Assembly (NCBI GenBank): GCA_023228385.1
Contig: JALOBF010000051.1
Span: 1-9,512 of the forward strand
Reading direction: 5' to 3'
Length of the DNA stretch: 9,512 bases
From: Bacilli bacterium
GTDB taxonomy: Bacteria > Bacillota_I > Bacilli_A > ML615J-28 > CAG-698
A program made the translations under genes and the position numbers. Numbering within the stretch: position 1 is the stretch's first letter; each line of letters opens with the position of its first letter. The notes under the pieces were generated by a model. That model ran no database searches, had not been told where the DNA came from, and saw only the letters and a program-made list of their open reading frames with translations. Positions 1 to 7,804 of the stretch are shown piece after piece.

Positions 1-1
1 G

Positions 2-1852
2 GTTTATGCGGAAGACGGTGCCGCGGAGTTTGCCGGTGCCCGCTTTTCGGTAAACGAGATATTAGCGGATAATGAGTTGCCCTATGGGGTAAAACATACA
101 AAATTGGACGGTTTTACTTCAACATCGCTTCAGGGTTATGATGCCGACGGTTTAGGCGGCAAGAGTGATTTGGTCGTGCCCGGGGAGTATTATTCACAAA
201 AAGTCAATATTCTTGAAGTTCCGTCATCGGATACAGTCAGAGTTACGACTTGGGCTAATCTTAACAATCATCGATGGACTTTAACGACCGTAAAAGGAAT
301 GATTGCCGATTACGAAAGCAAAAATCCCGGTTGGAAGGTTATCGGTGCCATTAACGGCGATTTTTTTGATATCGGCGGTAATGGGAATTTACCCTATCAA
401 ACCAGCGGCGCTATGGTATCGGGCGGTGAGTATTATAAAACGACTACCGGTCGCCAGGTCGGCCTAACCAACGACGGTCGGGAAGATTCTTTAATCGGAA
501 ATGAAACGATCCAAAGAACCGAATATATTCGCCTGGCCGTTTATAATGAGGACGGAGCGATTATTTCCGAGTTTGATATCGAAAAACTTAATACTGACCC
601 CGGAACCGGCGAAACGGCTCTTTACTTTGCGACCTATAATGCAGAGCATAATATTGTACCGGTTAGTTTTAATGTAAACGAGGGCGCCAGTTGTTTTGTT
701 GTTCGGGAGGCGGAACTGGCCCTGCCCAACAATGCCAATGATTTTTACGGTCGGGGCGTTATTTCTTCCGTTGTTCCCCAAGAGCTTAGTCAAGGACAAT
801 TTGCCCTTGTTACCGATAATGAAGCGGTTAAAGCGGCGCTGGCAGTCGGAGTCAGAATCCGCTGTCAATTTGAATATATCGGGGATTATAACGACGCCAC
901 CGATATTACCGGTTGCGGCGATACAATTATGGATAATGGCGAGGCTAATCTTAAGGCTAATCTGGCTAACCGCGCTCCGCGGACGGTAATCGGCCGGAAA
1001 GCCGACGGTACGATCGTGATGATGGTGATTGACGGCCGTCAGGCGGGGAAAGGAATGTATGGAGCCGATCATACCGAACTGGCCGTAATTATGAAAAGTT
1101 ACGGTTGTGTCGAAGCCTATAATCTCGACGGCGGCGGCTCTTCGACTTTGATAATTCGTCAGGGCGGTCAATTTATAATTCAAAACTCACCTTCAGACGG
1201 CAACGAAAACGGACGGACCGACAGTAACTGCTTATTAATTGTGGTAAAGGATCCGAAACTGGAAGTTGAAGTTAGCGATATGCAGATTGATGCCCTTACC
1301 TTTAACATTAATATTATTAATGAAAACCATCATGATATTACCCATTTATATATCAAAATCGGGAGCGAGTTAAAAGAAGTTCAAGCCGGCACAGTTAGTT
1401 TTACCGGACTAAATCCCAATACCGAATATCCCTATCGGATTTATTATCGCAACAGCGAAGGAGAAATGATTTGGATTGCCACCGACGGCAAGCAAAAAAC
1501 ATTAAAACGAATGCCGGAGTTTTTAGGGCTTGTGATTAATGAAGACGGAGAATATTTTAAAATTACCGTCCTTTATAACGACCCCGATAAAGCTTCAACG
1601 CTGGATATTGCCTATTTAGGGATAAACGGCAAATTGGCCAGTTTCTACAAAGGCGAAATGCGGGTTATGAAAAGCAAAATCGGTAATCGCATCAGCGGGC
1701 TTTTTGTTGAATACTATTATAATCTTAATGATGGCAAGAATATTTTTGTACAGATTAATACTCCGGACATTGAATACCATCGGAACTTCGAAGCCCAGAT
1801 TCAATATATCCCTAATTATATAAATGAATATTTAAAAGAAATATACCAATAA
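2..1852 (+). CDS. Secreted phosphodiester glycosidase (NAGPA/DUF2233) family protein, 5'-truncated
   Basis: The frame is open from base 2, so the gene starts before the window; the TTG at 77 is an internal leucine codon, not a start. The first visible residues, VYA-ED, look like the end of a signal peptide with an AXA-type cleavage site, so the mature protein is probably exported. Counting visible codons from base 2, the NAGPA domain shows NGDFF at 118-122, a PRTVIG segment near 330, IDGRQ, and the hallmark DGGGSST at 376-382. This family includes the mammalian uncovering enzyme, which cleaves N-acetylglucosamine-1-phosphodiesters; bacterial members are thought to act on phosphodiester-linked sugars at the cell surface, but the substrate here is unknown. 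About 200 residues follow the domain, resembling Fn3-type beta-sandwich repeats (GLNPNTEYPYRIYYRNSEG). No LPXTG or C-terminal membrane segment is seen, so it is probably released. The paralogue starts 10 bases after its stop. Family call is firm; substrate is not predicted. Confidence 0.9.
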   Translation, partial: VYAEDGAAEFAGARFSVNEILADNELPYGVKHTKLDGFTSTSLQGYDADGLGGKSDLVVPGEYYSQKVNILEVPSSDTVRVTTWANLNNHRWTLTTVKGMIADYESKNPGWKVIGAINGDFFDIGGNGNLPYQTSGAMVSGGEYYKTTTGRQVGLTNDGREDSLIGNETIQRTEYIRLAVYNEDGAIISEFDIEKLNTDPGTGETALYFATYNAEHNIVPVSFNVNEGASCFVVREAELALPNNANDFYGRGVISSVVPQELSQGQFALVTDNEAVKAALAVGVRIRCQFEYIGDYNDATDITGCGDTIMDNGEANLKANLANRAPRTVIGRKADGTIVMMVIDGRQAGKGMYGADHTELAVIMKSYGCVEAYNLDGGGSSTLIIRQGGQFIIQNSPSDGNENGRTDSNCLLIVVKDPKLEVEVSDMQIDALTFNINIINENHHDITHLYIKIGSELKEVQAGTVSFTGLNPNTEYPYRIYYRNSEGEMIWIATDGKQKTLKRMPEFLGLVINEDGEYFKITVLYNDPDKASTLDIAYLGINGKLASFYKGEMRVMKSKIGNRISGLFVEYYYNLNDGKNIFVQINTPDIEYHRNFEAQIQYIPNYINEYLKEIYQ

Positions 1853-1862
1853 AGACCGATAG

Positions 1863-3737
1863 ATGAAAAAAACAATAAAATTTATATGGTTAATATTAGC
1901 GGTTTTTGTTAGTCTTGTTTTACCTTTATCAAAACCGGTATTTGGCGAAGAAAAAGATATTACGACAACCGGCGGTGCCGGCTATTATATCCGCGAACGA
2001 ATTGCACAAGATGATTTGGGACACGAAATTAGTCATTATACCGATTTGGCAACGACGATTCGGGGAAATGTTGAGTTTTCGCAACAAGTTAATGTTTTGG
2101 AAGTCCCAACCGCAACCAACGCAAAAATAATAAATTATGCTAATTTGCGCAATAATCGGTGGACCCTGACTTCAGTAAGAAGTTTGGCGGAACGCTTTGA
2201 AGAGGAAAATCCTGAATGGAAGGTCATCGCCGCCGTAAATGGCGACTTTTTCGATATCAACGGCGTGCTAAACGGTTTGCCTTATCAAACGCATAATCCG
2301 GTGGTAACTCAAGGCGAGTTTTATAAAACGACGGTTCGAACCAATGTGCTTGGTTTTACCAATGACGGTTCAACCAATACTTTAATTAGCGGCGGTAAAA
2401 ACATCAGAACCCAATTTATAAAGCTTGCCGTTTATGATGACAATGATATGATTATTGCTGAGTTTGATGTCGAGAAAATAAATGAGGCGCCCGGCAATGA
2501 CGAAACAGCGGTGTTTTTCGGTTATTATGATGATGACCATCATTATATACCAAAAGCGGTACCGTTGGGCGGCGCCCGAGGATTTTTTATTGAAACGGCC
2601 GAACTCGCCCTTCCCAATAATCAAAATGATTTTTACGGGAAAGGGGTAATTTCTACAACAAAGCCGATTACTTTGGAGCGGGGACAGTTTGCCATCGTTA
2701 CTAATAGCAGTCAAGCCGCATCTGTTCTTGATATTGGGGTAAAGGTCAGAACTCAATTTGAATTTACCGGTCCGCTCAGCATGATTGATAATGCCACCGG
2801 TTATCAAGGAAAATTTTTGGAAAAAAGTGAATATTTGGAAAGTACGGTTTCTGTTTTGCAAGCCCGTCATCCCCGGACGACGGTCGGTGTTCGCGCCGAC
2901 GGTACAATCGTTATGGCGGTCATTGACGGTCGCCAAGCGGTTAAAGGGATGGAAGGCGTATACGGCGATGAGATGGCGGCAATCATGAAAAAATATGATT
3001 GCACCGATGCATACAACCTTGACGGCGGCGGATCCTCAACCATGCTTATCCGTAAAGACGGTGAATTCGTTGTAGTAAACTCGCCGTCTGACGGCCGGGA
3101 GCGGTCCGATGCGAATTGTTTGCTTCTTGCCGTCCGGATGCCGCAGATTGACTATAGGTTTATTCAAACCGAAGACACCTTAACGCTATCCGCTGATCTT
3201 ATTGCCGCTAACAATCATGATATTAAAGAATTATATATTGAATTAAATGGTGAATCAAGAAGAATCGATTCAGAAGAAGTTACATTTTCTGGCTTAGAGC
3301 GTAATACGGAGTATTATTATATTTTTAAATATCGCAACAGCAAAGGAGTATTAAACACACTTTTTGTTGACGGCAGAATTAAAACTTTAAAGCGGTCGCC
3401 TTCCAATCTTCGGTTTACAGTTTATGAACATGATTTATTCTTTCAAGTTACTTTCTACTATGATGACCCCGATTATGCCAGCCGCCTAACCCGGGCCTAT
3501 ATTAATGTTAACGGTCGGGAGGTACTCGCAATTGACGGTCAGGTCGTTTTAACAAAACAAATGGTCGGTACTCGGCTTGATACATTATCGATTAATTATA
3601 TTGTTAACTTAAATGACGGCGAAAGAGTGGTTGAACAAAATATAAGCGATTATTTATTAACATCTTCAGCCGAAATAGCGATAATTTTAGGCATTGTAGA
3701 AAGGGTGGAGGGTGTGATTACGGGGATATATCGGTAA
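1863..3737 (+). CDS. Secreted phosphodiester glycosidase (NAGPA/DUF2233) family protein
   Basis: Complete 624-residue paralogue of the preceding gene. It begins with a textbook signal peptide: a KKTIK basic start, a hydrophobic core at about residues 8-22 (WLILAVFVSLVLPL), and likely cleavage after VFG near residue 28. The NAGPA domain shows NGDFF at 126-130, PRTTVG at 337-342, IDGRQ at 354-358 and DGGGSST at 387-393. The C-terminal ~200 residues are Fn3-like (GLERNTEYYYIFKYRNSKG) and align throughout with the upstream protein, including the shared KTLKR linker. The ATG lies 10 bases after the upstream stop and has only a weak Shine-Dalgarno match, suggesting one transcript and translational coupling. 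Near the mature N terminus it lacks the GVKHTKLDG stretch seen in the neighbour, so the two copies have diverged there and may differ in substrate or partner. No sortase or membrane anchor is visible. Expected outside the membrane; the true substrate is unknown. Confidence 0.92.
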   Translation: MKKTIKFIWLILAVFVSLVLPLSKPVFGEEKDITTTGGAGYYIRERIAQDDLGHEISHYTDLATTIRGNVEFSQQVNVLEVPTATNAKIINYANLRNNRWTLTSVRSLAERFEEENPEWKVIAAVNGDFFDINGVLNGLPYQTHNPVVTQGEFYKTTVRTNVLGFTNDGSTNTLISGGKNIRTQFIKLAVYDDNDMIIAEFDVEKINEAPGNDETAVFFGYYDDDHHYIPKAVPLGGARGFFIETAELALPNNQNDFYGKGVISTTKPITLERGQFAIVTNSSQAASVLDIGVKVRTQFEFTGPLSMIDNATGYQGKFLEKSEYLESTVSVLQARHPRTTVGVRADGTIVMAVIDGRQAVKGMEGVYGDEMAAIMKKYDCTDAYNLDGGGSSTMLIRKDGEFVVVNSPSDGRERSDANCLLLAVRMPQIDYRFIQTEDTLTLSADLIAANNHDIKELYIELNGESRRIDSEEVTFSGLERNTEYYYIFKYRNSKGVLNTLFVDGRIKTLKRSPSNLRFTVYEHDLFFQVTFYYDDPDYASRLTRAYINVNGREVLAIDGQVVLTKQMVGTRLDTLSINYIVNLNDGERVVEQNISDYLLTSSAEIAIILGIVERVEGVITGIYR

Positions 3738-3963
3738 GAATGAGTTATAAATAGATTTTTGATATGAATAATAATAATAATATAAAAAAACAATCAATTC
3801 CTGTGAAGATAAGCGTAGCGCAGGAGAGGAGCATATAGAAAAAATTAAACCACCAGCTGATGGGCCCAATGGACCTGTAGAAGGATTTCGGATTTAAAGA
3901 ATGATAATGTAGTTAATATTCGAAATCGGACCATATGAATAACAATAGACTTAATAAATCGAT

Positions 3964-4005
3964 AAAAAATAGTCACTTTCTTTGCTAAAAGAAGTGACTA
4001 TTTTT
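3964..4005. terminator. Bidirectional intrinsic terminator between convergent genes
   Basis: A perfect 14-bp stem (3965-3978 pairs with 3992-4005), extended inward by CTTT/AAAG around a GCTA loop with one bulged T. The left arm starts in an A-run and the right arm ends in a T-run, so it reads as a rho-independent terminator on both strands. It sits 2 bases past the stop of the minus-strand helicase gene and about 230 bases after the second glycosidase gene, serving both. Confidence 0.88.
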
Positions 4006-4007
4006 GC

Positions 4008-5858
4008 TTATACTTTTAAGAATTTCGATTTTAATAATTGAGACAATTCTTTGTCTTCACAATAAACAAAGCATCCTTTAAGACCGCGGGATAATAATGT
4101 TTTGTATGTATTTCTAATAATTTTATCGGCCAATTTTTCATTGTTCCCAAGTCCGCGCAAACTTTGATCTGTTTTGGCTCTTTTGGTTCGATCGGTTATT
4201 ACTTTCCCCTTTTCATATCGTAAATCTTTACCGATTATTACACCGACATAGTCAAATTCTAAACCTTGGGATGTATGAATACAACCAACTTGATCAAAAG
4301 TACCCTCATCAATCGCCCAAGTATTGGTATTGTTATAATTCCATTTGGCCTGAAACCCATTGATTAATTCAATGTCATATATGTCATCATTAAAATTATT
4401 CTTAGTAATCCAATTATAGCAATAACCTGCTAACATTCTTGATTTATTATTAATGTTATTTTTTAGTCTTAGCGCTTGTTTCATTTCATTTGGGCAATCG
4501 AAGATTCTGAAATCATATTGATAATCAAAACCGTCATAATTAGCCGTTTCTCTGATTCCTAAAATATGATCAAGAAAAGCAATATAGCCCTTGCTGCCAT
4601 TGCAGCGGAATTGTGACGCTAATAGATATTCATCGCCTTCCAATACTCTGCTGCCTAATCGTTTGGCCCATTTTTTTATTTCATTTACTGAACCAATATC
4701 TTTTGTTGTAACGATTTGATCCTCATCAATAAAGAATACTGACACATAGGCGGCATTTATTAATTCTTTTATTTGGTTTTCTCCTTTATAAAACAATCCC
4801 GATTTTTCGTTTAATCGGTGTGCTTCGTCTATTAATAAACAATCGAATGTGTTTTTCTCAGCATTGACAAAACTACCCGAACTTTTAAATAGTGTTTTGA
4901 TAAAACCTAATTTATAGTTCCCTCTTTTTAATTTATGGAAATAGACATTTCGCGGAGCTGCGTTTTTTGTAATATAATTTACATTTAAGTGCTTAAGACT
5001 TGTTAAAAGATTAATGGCAACCACCGTTTTACCGGTTCCCGGACCACCTTGAATTATAATTGTGTATTTTTCTTTTTTACTGATTGCTGTTTCAACGGTG
5101 CTTTTAATTGTAGAAAAGACGACTTTTTGTTCGTCGAGCATAACAAATTCTTCATTTCCTTTAATCATACTGACTAAAGCATCTTGCAACATCTTACTTG
5201 GTCTTATTCTTCCGTGTTCTATTTTATAAAGTAATTCACCTTTATCTGACTTTTCAACAAATCTTTTGATAAATTCCCTAAGTTTTAAAGCATCTTTTTT
5301 GAGAAATAGAGGTGATGTTTCAATAATTTCCTGATAAAATGGATTATCGATTTCATTGCGATATTCTTCGCGATAATTATGCAAATAGGCACAGGGGTGC
5401 ATAAAGATATTTTCTTGTTGAAATGCTTCGTTAAAGTTTTCTATTGTTTTAGCGTATGAATATGCCTGATATGACGGATGAGGAACAGGCCTAATATTTT
5501 TGCCTATATATGTTGTTACTAAATCTTCTTTTGATGTTCTCTCCGCCTTTTCCCATTGTTTTAACTCAATAATTATAATATGTTTAGATTCATTTTCATC
5601 GATTCCCGTAATTAAAAAATCAACTCTTTTTGAAGTTTGAGGTATTTGGTATTCGATTGCAACATTTATATCATGAGCAATCGCATCATCATTTAAAACC
5701 ATATTCATATAAGTTAATGAATTGTCCCAAGCCAGAAATTCTTTTGGATTGTTGTGATTAAAACCGATTTCTCGGAATCTATCAACAATTTTGTCCGCAA
5801 TAATTCCATTTATAACATCTTGGCAAAATCCTTGTTTAGTATTGGTATAAATCAACAT
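4008..5858 (-). CDS. PD-(D/E)XK nuclease-SF1 helicase fusion, DUF2075 family; candidate phage defence protein
   Basis: 616 residues. The N-terminal part has a restriction-like nuclease signature: E69, then RVDFLITG with D80, a beta strand and E98-L-K100 (HIIIIELKQW), matching the D...ExK core. The helicase part starts near residue 245: Walker A GGPGTGKT at 271-278, Walker B LLIDEAH with D344/E345, a FFIDEDQ segment at 375-381, SQFRC at 415-419, motif V IHTSQGLEFDYVGVIIG at 527-543, and motif VI-like NTYKTLLSRGLKGCFVYC at 583-600. This is the DUF2075 (Schlafen group 3-like) helicase arrangement. Staphylococcal Nhi is, as I recall, a single-protein nuclease-helicase phage defence of related type; defence function here is inference. 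The ATG has a good Shine-Dalgarno site (AAAGGTG, 8 bases upstream). It is divergent from an HNH nuclease gene and converges on the glycosidase pair. The N-terminal nuclease motifs are intact, so it is probably active. Confidence 0.88.
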   Translation of the reverse strand: MLIYTNTKQGFCQDVINGIIADKIVDRFREIGFNHNNPKEFLAWDNSLTYMNMVLNDDAIAHDINVAIEYQIPQTSKRVDFLITGIDENESKHIIIIELKQWEKAERTSKEDLVTTYIGKNIRPVPHPSYQAYSYAKTIENFNEAFQQENIFMHPCAYLHNYREEYRNEIDNPFYQEIIETSPLFLKKDALKLREFIKRFVEKSDKGELLYKIEHGRIRPSKMLQDALVSMIKGNEEFVMLDEQKVVFSTIKSTVETAISKKEKYTIIIQGGPGTGKTVVAINLLTSLKHLNVNYITKNAAPRNVYFHKLKRGNYKLGFIKTLFKSSGSFVNAEKNTFDCLLIDEAHRLNEKSGLFYKGENQIKELINAAYVSVFFIDEDQIVTTKDIGSVNEIKKWAKRLGSRVLEGDEYLLASQFRCNGSKGYIAFLDHILGIRETANYDGFDYQYDFRIFDCPNEMKQALRLKNNINNKSRMLAGYCYNWITKNNFNDDIYDIELINGFQAKWNYNNTNTWAIDEGTFDQVGCIHTSQGLEFDYVGVIIGKDLRYEKGKVITDRTKRAKTDQSLRGLGNNEKLADKIIRNTYKTLLSRGLKGCFVYCEDKELSQLLKSKFLKV

Positions 5859-5908
5859 ATCATCATCACCTTTGTATTATATATCATACTTTTAAATGCC
5901 ATAATTAC

Positions 5909-5917
5909 ATTATAGCA
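5909..5917 (-). promoter_or_regulatory. Extended -10 promoter of the nuclease-helicase gene
   Basis: On the minus strand this reads TGC-TATAAT, an extended -10 with a perfect hexamer, about 50 bases before the ATG at 5858. The -35 at standard spacing (TAATCG) is poor, which is tolerated when the TGn extension is present. The resulting leader would be about 40-45 bases. Confidence 0.6.
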
Positions 5918-6130
5918 ATTATTTATGCATACGATTATTGTTTTTTGAAAGGAAGCATGCAATAATATCAAATTATAATAAAAAAATTCTTTTTTGATAA
6001 ATTCTGACTATTTATGTATATTATACCATAAGAATATTGAAGAATCTATATAAAATTGCCGCTTGAATTAAAAAAAAAAGCAATATGATTTTATTAAAAT
6101 AAATGAAATTACCGATATTTTATAAAATAA

Positions 6131-6159
6131 TTGCAAATGCTGACAGAAAATGTTAAAAT
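6131..6159 (+). promoter_or_regulatory. Promoter of the HNH nuclease gene (TTGCAA-17-TAAAAT)
   Basis: The -35 hexamer TTGCAA (6131-6136) and -10 hexamer TAAAAT (6154-6159) are separated by exactly 17 bases, and TGT precedes the -10 as an extended TGn element. Transcription would start near 6166, giving a leader of about 19 bases before the ATG at 6185. The TTG at 6131, which opens the longest frame, is thus better read as part of the -35 box than as a start codon. Confidence 0.68.
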
Positions 6160-6184
6160 AAAAACAGGTATGGGAAGTGATGTT

Positions 6185-7108
6185 ATGATGAAGATGTTTG
6201 TTGGAGTAACTGATAACGATTGGTTTAACACCGTTAAGAAGGCAAATTGTGAGGAAGTGAATTTTTGGCGGCCATCCGGTCAGAATTTTAAAGCTTTGAA
6301 TATAAATGATATGTTTTTATTTAAACTCCATAGTCCTTATGATTATATTGTTGGTGGAGGTTTCTTTGTGGATTTCTCTATTTTACCTTCTTCATTAGCT
6401 TGGGAAGCATTTGGTATAGAAAATGGAGTGAGAAGTCTAGATGAACTTAAATTTAAAATAAAAAAATATAGAAAAAAAGAATTATTAAAAAATAATCCTA
6501 ATATCGGTTGCGTTATTCTTTCTCCAGTTTTTTATTTTGAAGAGAAGGATTGGATACCTGTACCGAAAGATTGGAGCAAGAATATAGTTCAAGGTAAAAC
6601 GTATGATATATCTAGTGAGTATGGAAGCGAGTTGTTTGAAATAATCTTGGAAAGGCTGAGAATGATGGAATTTAATGATTACAATCCACAAACTATATCA
6701 GAAAATAGATATGGTAAGGAATTAAAGATAAAACCAAGATTAGGACAAGGCGCTTTTAAAGTTTTGGTAACAAATGCATATAAAAGAAGATGTGCTATTA
6801 CCGGAGAAAAAACTCTTCCGGTTTTAGAAGCCGCTCATATAAGGCCATATAGCTTAGAAGGACCTCATGAAGTTAAAAACGGATTGTTATTAAGGAGAGA
6901 TTTCCACACTCTTTTTGACCGAGGGTATATTACTATCGATAAGAATCTATATGTTGTGGTTAGTCATCGGATAAAAGAAGATTATGGTAACGGTAAAGAA
7001 TATTATGCTCATCACGGAAAACAACTGATTATATTACCTGAGTACAAGGAGCATCAACCAGATTTGCATTACTTAGAATGGCATAACAAAAATATTTATA
7101 TAGGTTAG
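6185..7108 (+). CDS. HNH endonuclease with N-terminal PUA/EVE-like domain; candidate modified-DNA restriction enzyme
   Basis: I place the start at ATG 6185 (307 residues) because GGGAAG lies 7 bases upstream and a promoter overlaps the longer alternative start; ATG 6188 is also possible. The C-terminal third is an HNH_2-type nuclease: RRCAITGE (C203), LEAAHIRP (H218), VKNGLLLRRDFH (N232, H241) and LFDRGYI. The N-terminal ~130 residues carry NFWRPSG, MFLFKLHSPY and IVGGGFF, followed by SLAWEAFG. This pattern is conserved in proteins with the same HNH tail and resembles the PUA superfold (EVE/ASCH), known in other proteins to bind modified bases. Family knowledge suggests a Type IV-like restriction role, cutting DNA with modified bases; that is inference. 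No methyltransferase lies nearby, fitting a modification-dependent enzyme. It is divergent from the nuclease-helicase gene. No clear terminator follows the TAG stop. Confidence 0.85.
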   Translation: MMKMFVGVTDNDWFNTVKKANCEEVNFWRPSGQNFKALNINDMFLFKLHSPYDYIVGGGFFVDFSILPSSLAWEAFGIENGVRSLDELKFKIKKYRKKELLKNNPNIGCVILSPVFYFEEKDWIPVPKDWSKNIVQGKTYDISSEYGSELFEIILERLRMMEFNDYNPQTISENRYGKELKIKPRLGQGAFKVLVTNAYKRRCAITGEKTLPVLEAAHIRPYSLEGPHEVKNGLLLRRDFHTLFDRGYITIDKNLYVVVSHRIKEDYGNGKEYYAHHGKQLIILPEYKEHQPDLHYLEWHNKNIYIG

Positions 7109-7192
7109 GTTATTTTTTTAAAGTTTATATATTCTAGCATTTAAAGAGAAGTGGATTTATCAATTAGATAGGGTTATTTTTTAATGACATAG

Positions 7193-7681
7193 TTAGAAAC
7201 AGTTTGCTATCAAGATTCATCATATAAATGGTATATCGAAGAACCGCTGTAATCCTTAAAACAATAAGAAGATTAGCAATCACGCATTCTATAAAAGACT
7301 GTTTGACTTATGTGAATATTATCTAAATTGTATAAGTCTATAAGAGAGAAGCGGAATATCGACATTTTTAACATCAAATTATAGTTTGGATTACACGGAA
7401 CTTCATATTATTGATTTTGGTGAACCAAATGAATTTACGATTAGACTTTTGAAAAAAATACATCTCAATACAGCTTTACTGTGTATCTAAATTACCCTAT
7501 AATTATATTAAAAATTGCAACGGTATAAAATAGGCTATACGGGTAGTTTTAGTAAAAATTGTATTACAAAGCGTAAATAAAAAAGTATAAAACAATATTT
7601 GTTATGCGATATCAATACTCAAATTTATTGTTTGAGTTTGAAACAGAATTGAGACTTATCAATAATGATTTAGATTTTTAA
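7193..7681 (+). pseudogene. Decayed coding fragments of unknown identity
   Basis: The 618-bp gap 7109-7726 has no intact gene. Inside it, several short stretches have coding character. In one frame, 7260-7490 stays open except for a single TAA at 7341; it gives NHAFYKRLFDLCEYYLN before the stop, then NYSLDYTELHIIDFGEPNEF and a lysine-rich tail after it. Flanking pieces lie in another frame: 7193-7252 (KWYIEEPL at its end) and 7604-7681 (MRYQYSNLLFEFETELRL). None has a ribosome binding site. I do not recognise a family. The simplest reading is one gene broken by frameshifts and stops next to an IS end; chance ORFs in AT-rich DNA cannot be excluded. Confidence 0.35.
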
Positions 7682-7740
7682 ATAGACTAATTTAAAGATA
7701 GATGTTTTAAATGAAAACACTTAGTTTGTTTATGGTAAAC

Positions 7741-7787
7741 TGAAATTGCGCCAAAATTAACGAAAACGACAACATGAAATTGAACCA
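7741..7787 (+). repeat. IS21-type terminal direct repeats (TGAAATTGNNCCA x2)
   Basis: TGAAATTGCGCCA at 7741-7753 and TGAAATTGAACCA at 7775-7787 are direct repeats 34 bases apart, matching at all but two of 13 positions. Just before them GTTTA-TGG-TAAAC (7728-7740) is a perfect small inverted repeat at the proposed IS tip. In IS21 elements such internal repeats are transposase binding sites. Confidence 0.65.
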
Positions 7788-7793
7788 CCCATA

Positions 7794-7802
7794 TGATATT
7801 AT
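7794..7802 (+). promoter_or_regulatory. Possible extended -10 promoter of the IS21 transposase fragment
   Basis: TG-A-TATTAT fits an extended -10. No good -35 is seen at 16-18 bases. A start near 7808-7810 would fall inside the left arm of the hairpin at 7805-7839, so this promoter's own transcript would carry only part of the stem. Confidence 0.4.
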
Positions 7803-7804
7803 AT

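Larger units (their letters stand above)
5859..6184. other. Divergent intergenic region with promoters for both nuclease genes
   Basis: A 326-bp, very AT-rich gap between head-to-head genes. It holds a leftward extended -10 at 5909-5917 and a rightward promoter at 6131-6159, listed separately. A second rightward match, TTGATA at 5994-5999 and TATATT at 6017-6022 with a 17-base spacer, is weaker. I see no convincing operator palindrome, RNA gene or small ORF. Homopolymer runs (ten A near 6070) make structure calls unreliable. Confidence 0.6.

Noticed and set aside
77..79. TTG as the start of the first gene
   Set aside because: The frame is open back to base 2 and the upstream residues look like the end of a signal peptide and the mature start, so this is an internal codon.
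491..1183. Long minus-strand open frame (230 codons) inside the first glycosidase gene
   Set aside because: It is antisense to the conserved NAGPA domain, with no ribosome binding site or recognisable protein; a shadow. The same applies to the minus-strand frame at 2382-2936.
3781..3897. Small coding-like stretch ending in PPADGPNGPVEGFRI after the second glycosidase gene
   Set aside because: It needs a one-base shift in an A-run near 3840 to be continuous, has no start codon and matches no family I know; too weak to call.
3870..3934. Inverted repeat ATGG...GATTTCG / CGAAATC...CCAT
   Set aside because: The arms are short, the loop is about 29 bases and no T-run follows; the nearby 3964-4005 stem is a far better terminator.
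5994..6022. TTGATA-17-TATATT as a second promoter for the HNH gene
   Set aside because: The spacing is right, but such matches are common in AT-rich DNA and a better promoter lies next to the gene.
7108..7183. Near-repeat GGTTATTTTTT at about 7107 and 7171 as a duplication or attachment site
   Set aside because: Mostly a T homopolymer with four or five specific bases; expected by chance here.
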